Shown here: in pieces, positions 22,408-33,995 of the stretch | Position numbering within the stretch: position 1 is the first letter of the stretch | Layout: every line of letters starts with the position of its first letter | Source of the DNA: Cycas panzhihuaensis | Taxonomy: Eukaryota; Cycadophyta | NCBI GenBank assembly: GCA_023213395.1 | Contig: CM041465.1 | Span: 144,591,741-144,655,740, forward strand | Length of the DNA stretch: 64,000 bases | Reading direction: 5' to 3' | Notes under the pieces: generated by a model | What the model was told of the DNA's origin: nothing | Seen by the model: the letters and a program-made list of their open reading frames with translations, nothing else | Databases searched by the model: none | Program-made: the position numbers and the translations under genes

Positions 22408-23809
22408 TTTTTAATACCACATCCCTTTTTCAATCAACAAATTCATCCATCAATCTCAACAAACTTTCTCATGTCTCATGTCTCTTATATTACTGACTTC
22501 ATCATCATATCATTGCCTTTTGCATCTCACATATGCCAAATAGTCACATAAAATCCAAACACTCACTTCACCAAATCAATGCCTCATAAATCTCACAATG
22601 ATCATACATGTCATATGTCGCTACCAAGATACATACTTCACTTGATTGTCCAAAATACAACTCATGCCATTACACCACTCAATAATTTTGCTTCCCTGCA
22701 ACTCAAGTATCTTCAACAAAAGAAACTCATCCTTCTTTACCCATTCAATCAATTAGAACACATCATCAAACATGCTTGATCTCATCCTTAACACACCTAA
22801 CAATTTCCCAATCTTGTCATGTAACTTCACATGCAACAAGCACCTCATTGCCTCAAATCACTATCTTTCTTGCCCTCAAATTATCTTTGTTATGCCCATC
22901 GAGTCCCTTCACGTAAATCACATTCCACGGAGCACTTAATTGTCATATTCTATCCAACTCATTCATGCAAACACATGTACTATCGCTTCATTACCATACT
23001 ATGCCATTGTCACAATAGCTCTCTCATACAAATACATGTAAGAAAGCACTCAAACTATCATTAGACAATCACCATCATGCATCTCAAATCACTAATAGAG
23101 TGCTAAATATATTCACATCAATATGACTTAATGTCATCTCACATTGCAACAGTACTCTCCCGAGCACAACATATGTAAGAGAGCCTCAAACAATCACCTC
23201 ATTACCATTGTCTCATTCATGTCACCATATCAATATGAAACCCTTAAATTTCCAAAAACTTATTTCTGAAAAAAAGTATAGCTAAAAAATACATAAAATA
23301 TGGATGGAAATGATGGTATCTGAAATACGATTCCAACGGTTCAGACAAAATTGAATTCTGATATCCAAATCAAAAGTTATACTCCTTGTAAGAATTTCAC
23401 AATTAGGGTTTCTAGGAGCTGTAATAGTACCTTCTGATAATCTGCTAATAACTTTTTATTCTGAGCTATGATGAACCTCAAACCACTTTCATTAGAAAGA
23501 AAATTAAAAAACGCACAGAATAAAAAAAAAATTGAGGTAATTGAGATACCTGTAGCCAAAGTTATGGCTCTTTGAAGTTAAGGTTGTAGATCTGTCCCAA
23601 AAATACGGCGACGGAAAAATAGTAGGCCGAAATTAATTTTGCTGCAATTTTCGCATTTCACCCCAAAATCTATAGCGCGACCACTCAAATTTTATAGAAC
23701 GAGTCATTTCGTCTCAATTTCGTCATTACTTTTCAGAAATTTCAACGTTATGGCACCTTCCAAATCACTGCTCTAATACCGAATAAAAACACCTCTCTCA
23801 ACCCAGGCA
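22408..23809 (-). other. GagI leader
   Basis: 1.4 kb between the primer binding site and gag. C-rich/G-poor on the plus strand from 22430 to 23240. No supported coding. Confidence 0.6.
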
Positions 23810-23820
23810 CTCTGATACCA
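23810..23820 (-). promoter_or_regulatory. GagI primer binding site
   Basis: Minus-strand TGGTATCAGAG directly abutting the 5' LTR; initiator tRNA-Met type. Confidence 0.87.
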
Positions 23821-24042
23821 TGTTGGAAAATATAACCTGCAATAAGATATTGACAAACAAAACAAAACACCTCCACAGGATCGAACAGTACCTTTAAGGT
23901 ACATCCATTGTATTAACAGAATATCATTACAACAACATTCAATATGATACACTATGTTGTGTATTTATAATACATGTCAATATAATGAGAGTGGAACCCA
24001 CTTGCATGTGGGACAAAACAAATATGCATTAATATTCCAACA
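23821..24042 (-). repeat. GagI 5' LTR
   Basis: 222 bp, partner of 21024-21245. Minus-strand TATAAATA near 23962-23969. Confidence 0.94.
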
Positions 24043-24556
24043 AAAGCCAAGTATGAGTCTTATAGTATGTTTTCTAGTACAAATGCTAAGTGCATTATAA
24101 TACAGAGGGTGTTCTAGTAAGAAAAAGCTATATAACTATGTGGAATTGATGTAAATAGTGATATTTCTTAATAAAATAATCGAGTTACATGTAAATTGTG
24201 TCTCATATGTTATTTGTGATTGATCTATCATTATGTGATAATTGATAATACTGTGATGATGTTGTGATTAATGCTATATTGTGGACTTACCTAGCATATT
24301 CTGTATAATCAATTTGTATGTTAATAACAAGCCTTAGTATAGACTACTAGAAAGTGACCTTTTGACAAGGGCCCCTTCTAAGGAGTAGAAGAGAAGTCAA
24401 TAGTTCATAAGAGCTAACTTGTAGATTTCAAGGGCAATAATATCTAAGAAATCAGGCTTTTAAGAGGCAAACCGATTGGGGCCAAATAACACAAAATCAA
24501 GGGTAGAATTAATGGTAGAATTATGGGCAAAGTTTCGTTTCTCATAATTAAGATTG

Positions 24557-24679
24557 TCAAGTGCAAAATTCAAATTCAGGGAAAATTTTAGGTTTTCAAG
24601 GACAAAATCCAAGTTCTCAACGATAAAGTTCAAATTATCAAGTGCAAAATTCATATTTTCAAGAGGAAAATTGAGGGGA
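24557..24679. repeat. Degenerate 21-bp tandem repeat encoding a heptad pattern
   Basis: About six units of the form TCAAGNNCAAAATTCAAATTN. Units at 24596, 24617, 24638 and 24659 are exactly 21 bp; one upstream unit is shortened. On the minus strand the open frame 24460-24798 reads NLNFALD-like heptads. Confidence 0.75.
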
Positions 24680-25205
24680 AAAACATAAATTAGATTTATG
24701 GTCAATTTTCTCTCTTGCATGCAAAAACTATTTCTCATCATAAAAACCACATTATTAGGTGTTGTAAGCAAAAGATAGTTGCTAATACTAAAGGTCAAAG
24801 ATCAAGTGTTATGGATGCTTCCATTTAAGTTCTTTTAGCTTATATATCAAATACTTTTTGTATTGAAGATTCTAGTTGTTAATATCATACTTCAAATGGC
24901 TATTAGATTTCTAGTTGTCTGTATCATATGACAACAAATCAATAGTGTTTAGATGCTTTCAATCATGATGTTTGTTTAGGTGAAAAGATTATTATAGAAG
25001 ATGATGTTGAGAATCCTATTATAGGTGCATACAGTGCTAATTTCAAAAATGGATCTATTGATAAGGCATATTAGAAAAATATGGTTTATGGGCCTACTAG
25101 TGTGACACAAATATGTTCAAGTAAAACATTTAGCTCTTGTGCATTTTCTATCTTATGGTGTTACTCTTGGTTCAAGTATGCCTATTTCAAGTATCATACC
25201 TATTT

Positions 25206-25450
25206 CTAGTTCCTAAGACCTTGATGGTACTCAAAATGGTTCTCATAATTTGGACAACTTTCATGTGATTTTAGACAATTTTGGCGATATGGTTGATATT
25301 AGCTTAAGTATTCTTGTTCTAAGTGGTCCGAGTTCTATTTTTTTTTACTCTGAGATTCTTAAAGAAGATAATTTTCATCATATAGATGATTTTGTTGATA
25401 AGCATGATTCTTCTAAGCATTCTGTTGATTTACATGATGGTATTTATTAA
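25206..25450 (+). pseudogene. Acidic reading-frame remnant, unknown
   Basis: The open part 25250-25450 gives 66 residues rich in Asp, Ile and His (ILDNFGDMVDISLSI, DDFVDKHDSSKHSVDLHDG). Upstream sequence from about 24970 is protein-like with stops. It ends about ten bases before the GypF LTR begins. Function and family unknown. Confidence 0.3.
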
Positions 25451-25457
25451 TAGAGGG

Positions 25458-28400
25458 GGCTTTGTTTCTCCTACCCAAAATGATACTTAAAGCCAAGGTA
25501 CATCTTAGATAGAGGTAAATCTTACACAACAAGTGCCATGTGTTCTATGTCTGATAGAAATGTCTAGTGGCTTTTAATGAAGAAAGGTTCTTTACTCATA
25601 ACATAATATTACCTTTTCTTACCAAAACAATCAAATAGGGCATGTTAAAGGCTCTTACTTGGTTTGTCATTTGGTGTACACCTTTGTTTGATGTTTGTGT
25701 GTGGCTTCTTTCCTTTCCAATCCTCCTCCAGTAAGACAAGGTCATAAGAAAACTACTAAGAACTTGTTAACTGTGAGAGAAATCCCAAATAAACTTGTAT
25801 GTAGATGAAGCAAGGTTGCCTCAATGTAGAGATAAGGCATGTGAGTGTCGCTTATAGTCACTTAATAGGTCTTTTAAGTGACAAACAAGCAAGAAGAGAA
25901 TAAGAAAAAGTAAAATGAAACAATAAGATGATGTGAAAGAGAATCGAACTAAACAAATAATGTTATCTCCACAAATGATAATCAAAATCACTTATGAGAG
26001 TGTCTCACTTGATCATCGACAAGTAGGGGATGAAAATGACATGAACATTAATTAATCAATCTCGCTTCAAATACTTGAACCAAAGGAGGAGAATGCAAGA
26101 AGCATTTATGGTGAAATGAAGTGGGAGAAGAGAGAATAAATCTTAAAATTTATTATGAAGTTAGTTTTAAGGTTTAATAAGCATAATGCGAGTAGAAAAT
26201 GATAATAACACTCATGTTGACCAAAACAAAATACCGAAATGTGCATTGACTCGTGTTTAACCCACGTGATAGGCAACTCAGATGAGGTAATTGATCTATG
26301 CTTAACTCACATAAGCTAACTTAGAGGAGTAAGAACTCGTTCCAACTCAAGATGGTCACTCAGAGGAGCCAAAAGAGGGTGTGAAACAAAATAAAAGAGA
26401 AGTTGTTATAGAAGAAATGTGTCATAGTAATTGTCATGAGTGTTGACTTAGCCTCAAAAGTTGTGCCTCCATAATGTGAGTGGTAATAGAGGAACATATC
26501 CCATTTCCATTGTTAGCATGTGGGGGGTGTAATATGCATAGACAAATACAAGTAAATGTTGAATCAAAATGCATTGGAAGGGAAAATCACAAATGATTGC
26601 AAGAAATCAAATGTAACATAAGGCAAATGACAATGAAATGATGCATATCTAATGAGAGAGATATGAGTCATACCTAATGTTTTTAGATTGAGGGCAAAAG
26701 GCCTAAAATCAGAGAAACATTTGCCTCCTTAGCAATAAAGATTAGTGGAGCTCATATAATAAAAAGTGATCATTGTCAATACCATATCTTGTGTTTATAC
26801 ATACAATATTATCAATAATCGATATCTATTTCCAAGCATATGTGTGAATGTATTATACTAGGGATCAAATCCAGAATGTGTGGTTTTGCAATTATGTGAG
26901 TGTGTCAAAGAGTATTATGCAAATATAATGTCAACCAACTGTTTTAGAAGTCTTAGCTTGAGGTACATGAATGATAGAGGGCAACAAAAAACTAAGTAAG
27001 TGGATAGAATGAACAACCCTATGCTAAACACAACACTATTAGTGTAATCCAGGATAATCCAAGCAAGTGGTAGAAGGATTAGTATTTCACTAGCTTCCTT
27101 TGTATGTATGAGCAAGCATTACAGCGGGAAATGAATTGGGAGTGTGCAGGAATCAATTGGGAGTGGAAATTATTTAGAGATATGGAATCTCAATGTTTTG
27201 ACTAAGATCTCTTGATGGCAAGGTATCAAAGGGTGAAAACTTTAGTAACTCATACCATCTAGCTATAACAATCATTCATATAAATGCACACCAATCAAGT
27301 TTACAGTTTAGTGAATGACAATGTGAAATTGTATGAAACAATCATTGTTGAACCTTGATTTATATATGTGAAATCAAATAGGTCACGCATCAATGAATGA
27401 CAAGTGAGACTTGTAGGTTGGTCACCATTGAACCCATGGATGTGTCGATGTGTGTGTGTGAAGTCACTCAAAGGTTGATAGTTCAATGAATTACAATGCA
27501 AGATTTATAAGCAAGTCATCATCGAACCCATCAACATGTTGATGAATATGTGAGGGTTAATTTTTCTCTTTTTTTTTTGTACTTTTTATCAAGTCTTATA
27601 ATTTTTATGTGAGCCATATCAAATATTTTGCAATGTTTTTTTTGTATGACAATTCAAGTCTATGGTTCAACAAGTGATAAATGAAGCTTGGGAACTAGTA
27701 ATTGTTGAGTTCGTTGACGATCTTATTGTGAGAGTGTTAAATGAATGTTTACCTTTGAGTGAGAATGGGGAGAAATCAATCTATTTAATAATGCATACTA
27801 GTGTGAGTATATTAGCTATGCGCATGTTTAACAAAATATGAGCCTAACAATACCCTAAATAACTATCTTATTTGGTCACACCGTAGGAATATTGAGAGTA
27901 TGCCAATCGAATGACGATTCCCAACTTTGATCAAGGGTATTCACATGAAGGAAATACATGTAAGGAGAATAATAGTGTGTGATTGACTAGTCCAAGTGAT
28001 CTTATGTTGTAGTGATTATGAGATATCACACTAGTGAACGTAAGTGTGAGGAATATCAAACTAATACCTGAGCGTAAAGTGACAAATGGTATAAGTGCAT
28101 GTACTTATTTTATACTCATGGTAGAGTGAGGTTTCTTGCATTTCTTTTGCATTTATATGTATATGAGATAATTATACTCATGTTGGTGTGTGTGTGAGAC
28201 AATAGTTTATGCTCATTAACAGTCTGAAATTTTAGAGCCATAATTTATCTTCATTACAGAGGAAGTTGTAGTTTATACTCATTGTGGAGTGAGTCATAGT
28301 TTATACATGTTTCGGAGTTTAGTGCCATAGTTCATCCTCATAACGAAGTGTTTATCGTAGTTCATCCTCATTGCAGAGGTAGTTAGAGTTTATACTCATT

Positions 28401-28488
28401 GCAGAGTTAGTCATGGTTTACACTCGTTATAGAGCATGCATCATAGTTTATATTCATTGCAAAGTGAGTTGATACTCATTGTAGAGTT
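25458..28488 (-). repeat. GypF 3' LTR (probable, about 3 kb)
   Basis: Left part (to 26712) is repeated at 49510-50960. The right limit is inferred from the G-rich tract at 28489-28515 that would be the polypurine tract. About 250 bases present in the other copy (50190-50440) are missing near 26175. Contains a minisatellite at 28105-28490. No coding seen. Confidence 0.55.
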
Positions 28489-28490
28489 GA
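28105..28490. repeat. Degenerate minisatellite, about 28-bp unit, 10-12 copies
   Basis: Successive units resemble CATAGTTTATACTCATTGCAGAGTGAGT, for example at about 28265, 28295, 28330, 28360, 28388, 28413, 28440 and 28468. Copies differ at many positions and lengths vary by a few bases. Confidence 0.8.
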
Positions 28491-28653
28491 GTGCCCCCAA
28501 ACTATTAACTTGAGGGGAGCACAATATTAATAGATAAATCTATATCAGGATTTTGAATTAGGAAGGATTGTGGGGAAGCTTCATGTGAGTGGTTAATTTC
28601 ACAATGTACATGATGTATTAAGTCAACTAGATAAGAAGGAAGTTTTGCCAAGG
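28491..28653 (-). other. GypF 3' terminal segment with short open frame
   Basis: Minus-strand frame LPSYLVDLIHHVHCEINHSH... ends with two stops close to the G-rich tract. It lies between the GypE insertion point and the inferred polypurine tract. It has no motif I recognise, so it may be the end of the GypF reading frame or chance. Confidence 0.4.
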
Positions 28654-28978
28654 TATAACAATAATTATGGATGGATTGAAAAATAGTACACAATTCTTCT
28701 AAAAACTACTTATACTGAACCAAAATATCAGCCATTAAATACAAATTGCAACTGCAAATAAGTTAAAAATAGTAGTCTAGAACTAAATAGTGATAAAGCT
28801 AAATATCATATAATTGATGAACAAATTATATATACAATGATACTCAAAATAATCAAGTGATGAAGCTAGAGTACTAAGTCAGCGATAACAACTAGGAAGA
28901 ACTTTAGTAGAATATACTTATATTCAAGTCAGTTTTTTAGCCATGTTGGAAGTCAGCGAAATTGAGGGGCTTGCTACA
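28654..28978 (-). repeat. GypE 3' LTR (with internal deletion)
   Basis: Matches 44267-44740 at both ends but lacks about 150 bases found in the other copy. Minus-strand start TGTAGCAAGCCCC. Confidence 0.85.
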
Positions 28979-28998
28979 AGTCCCACCCCTTGAAAATG
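28979..28998 (-). promoter_or_regulatory. GypE polypurine tract
   Basis: Minus-strand TTTTCAAGGGGTGGGACT next to the 3' LTR. Confidence 0.6.
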
Positions 28999-29120
28999 TT
29001 GGGGTACTATTGTAACTATTCCTCTATTTCCCATGTTGCATCACTCTTATCTCCTGTCTTCCGCTTAATAAGATGTCCTTTGATTTCCCTAGAATGTAGA
29101 TTTTTGATGCGTTCTTGCAA
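28985..29120 (-). pseudogene. GypE chromodomain
   Basis: End of pol. One minus-strand frame reads IKGHLIKRKTGDKSDATWE followed by EE, a stop, LQ, a stop, and YPNIFKGWDL. This is the chromodomain pattern (LIKW...ATWE..E.....P) with the aromatic position after K changed to R. Chromodomains of chromovirus integrases bind histone marks and guide insertion. Two stops show decay. Confidence 0.7.
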
Positions 29121-29129
29121 AATGCCTTT

Positions 29130-30125
29130 TGGTTGTACTGACATCTTTCCTTCTTCGTCTAATATGGGCAAATCAGTTTGGATTGGAACACTTTCTCTAA
29201 GTTTCTTTTTGAGACAAGATATGTGGAATGTGTTGTGGATTCGACAAGTTGAGGGAAGTTCTAACCGTTATGCCACTTTGCCAGCCTTGACTGAAATTTT
29301 GTAAAGTTTGAAAAATTTTTGTTGTAATTTATTATGACCTGTTTGCTTAAGATTGACTTGTTTGTATGGTTACAAACAGATGAATACCCAATCCCCAACC
29401 TCAAATGTTTATTTCGATCATTCAATTGTGAGCCATATTTAGATTATCCTTTAGCACTTCCAATATTTTTCTTGTTTGATGTTGGTGTTCTTATACTGCC
29501 TAGACTTTGGAAGGTCTTGTCTAGCTCAAGATCAAAGGTGGTTCAAAACCATACAATGCTTGGAATGAAATCATCTTGGTGGCAATATGGTATGTTGTGT
29601 TATACCGCCATTCTTCTAAGTGAAGCCATTTGTGCCATTGGTGTGGTCTTTCAATAATAAAATTACATAAATATCCTTCAAGGCATTTGTTTATTGTCTC
29701 GGTTTGTTCGTTCATTTGCAGATGATATGCTATACTTATATTTAGCTTAGTACCAGTTAACTTGAATAGTTCTTGCCAGAAATGGCTAGTAAATTTGGGG
29801 TCACATTCGTTGATGATTACCTTTGGGAATCCATGGAGTTGATACAACTCTTTGATGAACAACTTTGCTATTTGAGATGCTTTAGCAACTGTTTGTGTTC
29901 ACCGAAAGTGTGCATGTTTGGTTAAGCATTCTACTACTACAAAAATGGCATCTTTACCTTTTGATTTAGATAGTTTCGTGATAAAATCTATAGATACCTC
30001 CTCCCACTTTTGTTCTAAAACATGTAGTGGGTGGAGTAAACTGGGTATTTTTAGATTTTTGCTACAGTTCTGCTGGCAAAGATCACATTCTGGTACAAAC
30101 TCATGTACATCTGTTTTCATCCCTT
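29130..30125 (-). pseudogene. GypE integrase
   Basis: 29899-30120 holds the zinc-domain end (ECDLCQQN) and the first catalytic Asp in VSIDFITKLSKSKGKDAIF. 29521-29862 holds the other two sites: the second Asp block is changed to INECDPKFTS, and the Glu block reads LQMNEQTE instead of PQTDGQTE. The C-terminal part runs to about 29130 with frame breaks. It aligns end to end with the GypG integrase. Confidence 0.83.
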
Positions 30126-30139
30126 TCTAGAAAAAAAAT

Positions 30140-31539
30140 GTCCCTAATCTTCTAATAAGTTTTATTTATTCTTGTATGGCCTGCTGACGTTAAGCAATAT
30201 GCTTCATCCAAGATCTTTTTTATTGTAGCAGCCACAAGAATTAGCACTTTTCCTTTTCTTAGGATTAATTTACCCTAAAGAGTATACTTGGTATTAATTT
30301 CCTTCTCGATCTCTTGCAAAGCTTTTTGGGAATGAATATCATCAGCGTAACCTTGGATTAATTCCTTAGTCCACCCTAAAGTTATCATTGTAAAGTTCTT
30401 CAAAGAAACTAGGTTGTCCTCTTGAGTTTTTTCTAATGATCTAGACAATGCACCTGCTATGATATTTTCCTTTCCCTTTTGTAAACTGTCGAGAAATCAA
30501 AGGCTTGCATTCTACTCACCCATTTCTATTATTCGTCTATTAAGGATGCTCGGTTAAGGAAGTACTTCAAGCTATTGTGATTCATTTTAATAATGAACTT
30601 GTTTGGTAACAAGTATTGTTGCCATTGGTGGATGGCATGCATGATGGCCAACATTTCTTTATCATATATGGGTTTGAGACATTCCCAAGCATTGAGCTTT
30701 TGGCTTTTGTATGCAATCGACTTTCCTTCTTGTAAGAGTACCACACCTATACCAAAACTTGATGCATCACATTCGGTAATGAATGGGTTCGTGAAATCGG
30801 CCATTGTTGAAAAACGCTTTCAACCATTTATGCCCACTTAATTGCATCTTTCTTAGTCAGATCCGTTAAAGGAGTGGCTATGTGAGTATAATCCTTATTA
30901 AACTTGTGTACGAATCCTGTAACTCCCAAAAATCCATGTATTCTTGACACATTTTTCAGTGTTGGCCAACTGACGATTGCTTCATTCTTCTTTGGATCAA
31001 TTCGTACCCCTTCTGAAGTGATCATATGACCCAAATATTCTACCTTGGTCTAGCCAAATGAATATTTTTTCCTCTTGGCAAAACAGTGTTGATTCTGTAA
31101 AAGTTAAAGAATAATATGAATATGTTCTATGTGCTCTTGCCAAGTGTGGCTATAAATTAAGATATCATCAAAGAAAACCAAAAGGAACTTTCATATGTAT
31201 GGCTTGAAAATCTAGTTCATCATGATTTGAAAGGTCATTGGAGCATTTGTCAACTTGAATGGCATAACTCGAAACTCGAACAATCCTTTATGCGTACGAA
31301 ATGTCATTTTGTTAATGTATTCAATTTTAATGCAGATTTAATAATACGCAGATCGTAGGTCAATTCTAAAAGGTCACTGATACTTGAAATTAGGTATCTA
31401 TTTTTGATGGTTATCTTATTAAGAGCCCGATAATCATCACACATTTGATGAGATCCATCCTTCTTCCTGGAGAGTATGACTTAAGAGGTGAATGGACTAG
31501 TGTTGTGAGTGATGATACCCTATTGTAAGAGTTCATGCA
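30140..31539 (-). pseudogene. GypE reverse transcriptase and RNase H
   Basis: RNase H at 30529-30804 starts FITECDASSFGIGVVLLQEG, keeps YDKEMLAIMHAIHQWQQYL, and has HNSLKYFL. The RT thumb lies at 30828-31034 (GHMITSEGVRIDPKKNEAI, LGVTGFVHKF). The RT palm is readable in broken frames at 31050-31530, including KKDGSHQMCDDYRALN near 31440-31480. GypG lies immediately upstream on the minus strand. Confidence 0.82.
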
Positions 31540-32037
31540 TGTAGCGGAAGCTTTTAACTTAATTCAAAATAATTCAACAATTCGCAGATACTGGTCTAAT
31601 ATAGATTTCTTCAATCTCAAATAATAATGAATATAGGAAATTCACCAGAAAACACCGAAATAAAGTAATGGAAATAGTACTAATAAAGGTAAATATATTG
31701 TGCAAAATACAAACAAGATATCCTTACTCAATGACTGCCCTTCGAGGCGGGGATCCTCCAAATATCTCAGGCCAAAAGGCCGAGCCAACTGCAGCCCTAG
31801 AGCCGAAAATGTAGAAGAGATCCAATCCGAAGTGATGATACCAAATGAGGCTTTCCTCCCTATTTATAGTGGTCGATTATTATCTTGTTTGAAGTCGGCC
31901 AGAATTAAGATAGTTCACTGGGAGTGAACCATTAATGAAGTCGGCGGTAAGACCGCTTTCGTCGGCTAATATTCCTGCTCATTTCGGGGTTTAAGTCGGT
32001 TGTGCCCCTAAAGAGAGGGTTTTCCTGGAACGCAACA
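31540..32037 (-). repeat. GypG 3' LTR
   Basis: 498 bp. Minus-strand start TGTTGCGTTCC, end CCGCTACA. Differs from the 5' copy mainly between about 31870 and 32020. Confidence 0.95.
31861..31868 (-). promoter_or_regulatory. Predicted TATA box in GypG LTR
   Basis: Minus-strand TATAAATA in a GGGAGG context. The same box is in the 5' LTR at 36946-36953, where it would drive the element. Confidence 0.55.
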
Positions 32038-32051
32038 AGCCCCCCCCCCTG
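32038..32051 (-). promoter_or_regulatory. GypG polypurine tract
   Basis: Minus-strand CAGGGGGGGGGGCT abutting the 3' LTR. Confidence 0.85.
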
Positions 32052-32200
32052 AAAACAATGCTTTGCCCTCAAAGCATTGGTAGCTTTGGAAATTGCTGTA
32101 TCCATTCGTCTGACTCCCATGTCGCGTCTTCTATATCCAATGTCTGCCATTTTATGAGGTACTCTTTGATTTGTCTTGTTTGAAGTTGCACAGTGCGAAT
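32050..32200 (-). pseudogene. GypG chromodomain
   Basis: Minus-strand frame reads IKEYLIKWQTLDIEDATWES, then DEWIQQFPKLPML, at the end of pol just before the polypurine tract. The K-W and ATWE landmarks of a chromodomain are intact. A shift separates it from the preceding integrase frame. Confidence 0.75.
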
Positions 32201-32353
32201 TTGGAGTATCCTTCCGGTTCTAGCATAATTTTTCCTTCTTCATTGAGTTCGCAAGGATGTTTGTGGTACTATCTTGTCACCAATCTTTTCTTCGTGCATG
32301 AAACATGAAAGGTATCATGGATCTTGCTTGTTGTCGAGAATTAAGTTTGTAGG

Positions 32354-33216
32354 CTACTTCCCAATTACATCAAGTATTTGATATGGTCCAAAATATCGGG
32401 AGCAAGCTTTTGTGTCTTCGCCTTGTTCAATGACGCTTGTTTGTATGGTTGTAACCGAGAAAACCCAATCATCTTTCCGAAGCTCCTTTTCGATCATTGC
32501 GCATCCGCCACGCTTCATCCTGCTCCTTGCCATTGCTAAATTGTCCTTAAGAATTCTAATTGTGTCTTCCATTTGCTTTTGGTGTTCTTGGACGGTTTGA
32601 ACACAGGATGATCCATTCCATGTCAATAGAGATGGCTACTGTATCCGTAAAGAGCACGGAATGGCGTCATCTTGGTCGAAGAGTGGTATGTTGTATTATA
32701 CCACCACTTTCTTAGGTGCAACCACTTGTGCCACTGATTTTGTTTATCTGAGCAGAAATTCCTCAAATAACCTTCTAGACATTTGTTGACTATCTCTGTC
32801 TGTCCATCGGTTTGGGGATGGTACGCTGTGCTCATGTGTAATTTTGTACCTGCAATTCTAAATAAATCCTTCCAAAATTTACTGGTGAACTTTGGATCCC
32901 TATCGCTAACAATACTTTTAGGGAATCCATGTAGTCTATGGATTTCTTTCATGTATAGTTCTGCTACGTCACTTGCCTTTGCTGTTGACTGTAGCCCTCG
33001 AAAATGGCTATACTTTGTTAATCTATCGACTGTGACAAAGATTGCATCTTTACCTTCTGATTTCGGGAGACCTGTAATAAAATCCATTGAAATTTCTTTC
33101 CATTTTTGGTTGGGAATTGGTAGGGGTTGTAGGAGACCTGGGGTCTTTACACATTCTACCTTATTCCGTTGACAAATGTCACATTCTGTCACAAATTTTT
33201 GGACATCTGATTTCAA
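32354..33216 (-). pseudogene. GypG integrase
   Basis: 32623-33216 is open for 197 codons: ECDICQRN zinc ligands, first Asp in ISMDFITGLPKSEGKD, second Asp in IVSDRDPKFTS, Glu in YHPQTDGQTE. All three catalytic residues are intact. The C-terminal domain continues in another frame at 32354-32626 (DDWVF..., SRYFGPYQILDVIGK). The change of frame at about 32625 means no single complete product. Confidence 0.9.
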
Positions 33217-33995
33217 GCCCTTCCAAAAGTACGACGCTTTTATCTTCCGATATGTCTTGTCTATACCGGTGGCCTCGCTCGGGACCGAATGTGCTTCTTG
33301 CGATAATTTCCTTTAATTTGGAATTTTTGGGAATGCAGATTTTGCCATTCCTAAGAATCAGATCGCCCTTTTGTTGGTATTTATCTGAATTGCTTCCCTT
33401 CATGTTATCTAGGAGTTTGTGGTATCTTGGATCTGCCATATATTCGGTTCTAATGGATTTTAACCATGAGGGCATAATTGTTGATATCAACTGCAATGAA
33501 GGACCTTCTTTCGCTTCATCTGGGATTCTTGATAATGCATCTGCTATAATGTTCTCTTTGCCTTTCTTGTATACTATTGTGAAATCGAAATTCAGCAACT
33601 TCTCGACCCATTTTTGTTGCTCATCGGACAATGTCTTCTGTTTGAGGAAGTATTTCAAACTATCATGATCCGTGCGCACTTGAAAGGAATTTTCCAATAG
33701 ATATTGTCGCCATTCCTGGATGGCGTGCATGATAGCGAGCATCTCCTTATCATATATGGGTTTGAGTTTTTCTCTGTTATTTAATTTCGACTCTCATAAG
33801 CTATTGGTCTTTCATCTTGGAGTAAGACCGCTCTATCCCGAATCCTCGATGCATCACATTCCAAAACGAATGGTTTCAAAAATCGGTGTTGTTAACACGG
33901 AGTCATTATCATGGCCTTCTTTAGATTACCAAAAGCTTCTTCTGCTTTCAGGTTCCAAACAAATGCATCTTTCTTTGTTAAATCCGTAAGGGGTG
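33179..33995 (-). pseudogene. GypG RNase H and spacer to integrase
   Basis: 33179-33742 is open (187 codons): MLAIMHAIQEWRQYL, TDHDSLKYFL, GKENIIADALSR (final catalytic Asp region). The earlier ECDAS block lies near 33860 in a different frame. A tether toward the integrase zinc domain follows (NGKICIPKNSKLKEIIA). Confidence 0.88.

Larger units (their letters stand above)
21024..24042 (-). mobile_element. GagI: non-autonomous gag-only LTR element
   Basis: 3019-bp minus-strand element with 222-bp LTRs (TGTTGG...CCAACA) and a perfect target duplication aaagc (21019-21023 and 24043-24047). Polypurine tract and primer binding site are in place. The only coding is a two-part gag-like frame at 21269-22407 homologous to that of GagD. 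No polymerase motif is visible in the 2.6-kb interior. By hand count the LTRs differ at 9 of 222 positions (about 4%), so it appears younger than GagD. A third LTR of the family begins at 63788. Confidence 0.93.
24048..25457. other. Spacer with decayed coding traces
   Basis: Continuation of the spacer left of GagI. It contains the 21-bp repeat at 24557-24679 and an acidic plus-strand frame at 24970-25450. I cannot assign either to a known family. Confidence 0.5.

Noticed and set aside
32412-33668. Plus-strand open frames across GypG (32412-32600, 32783-33172, 33087-33668)
   Set aside because: They are antisense shadows of the integrase and RNase H frames.
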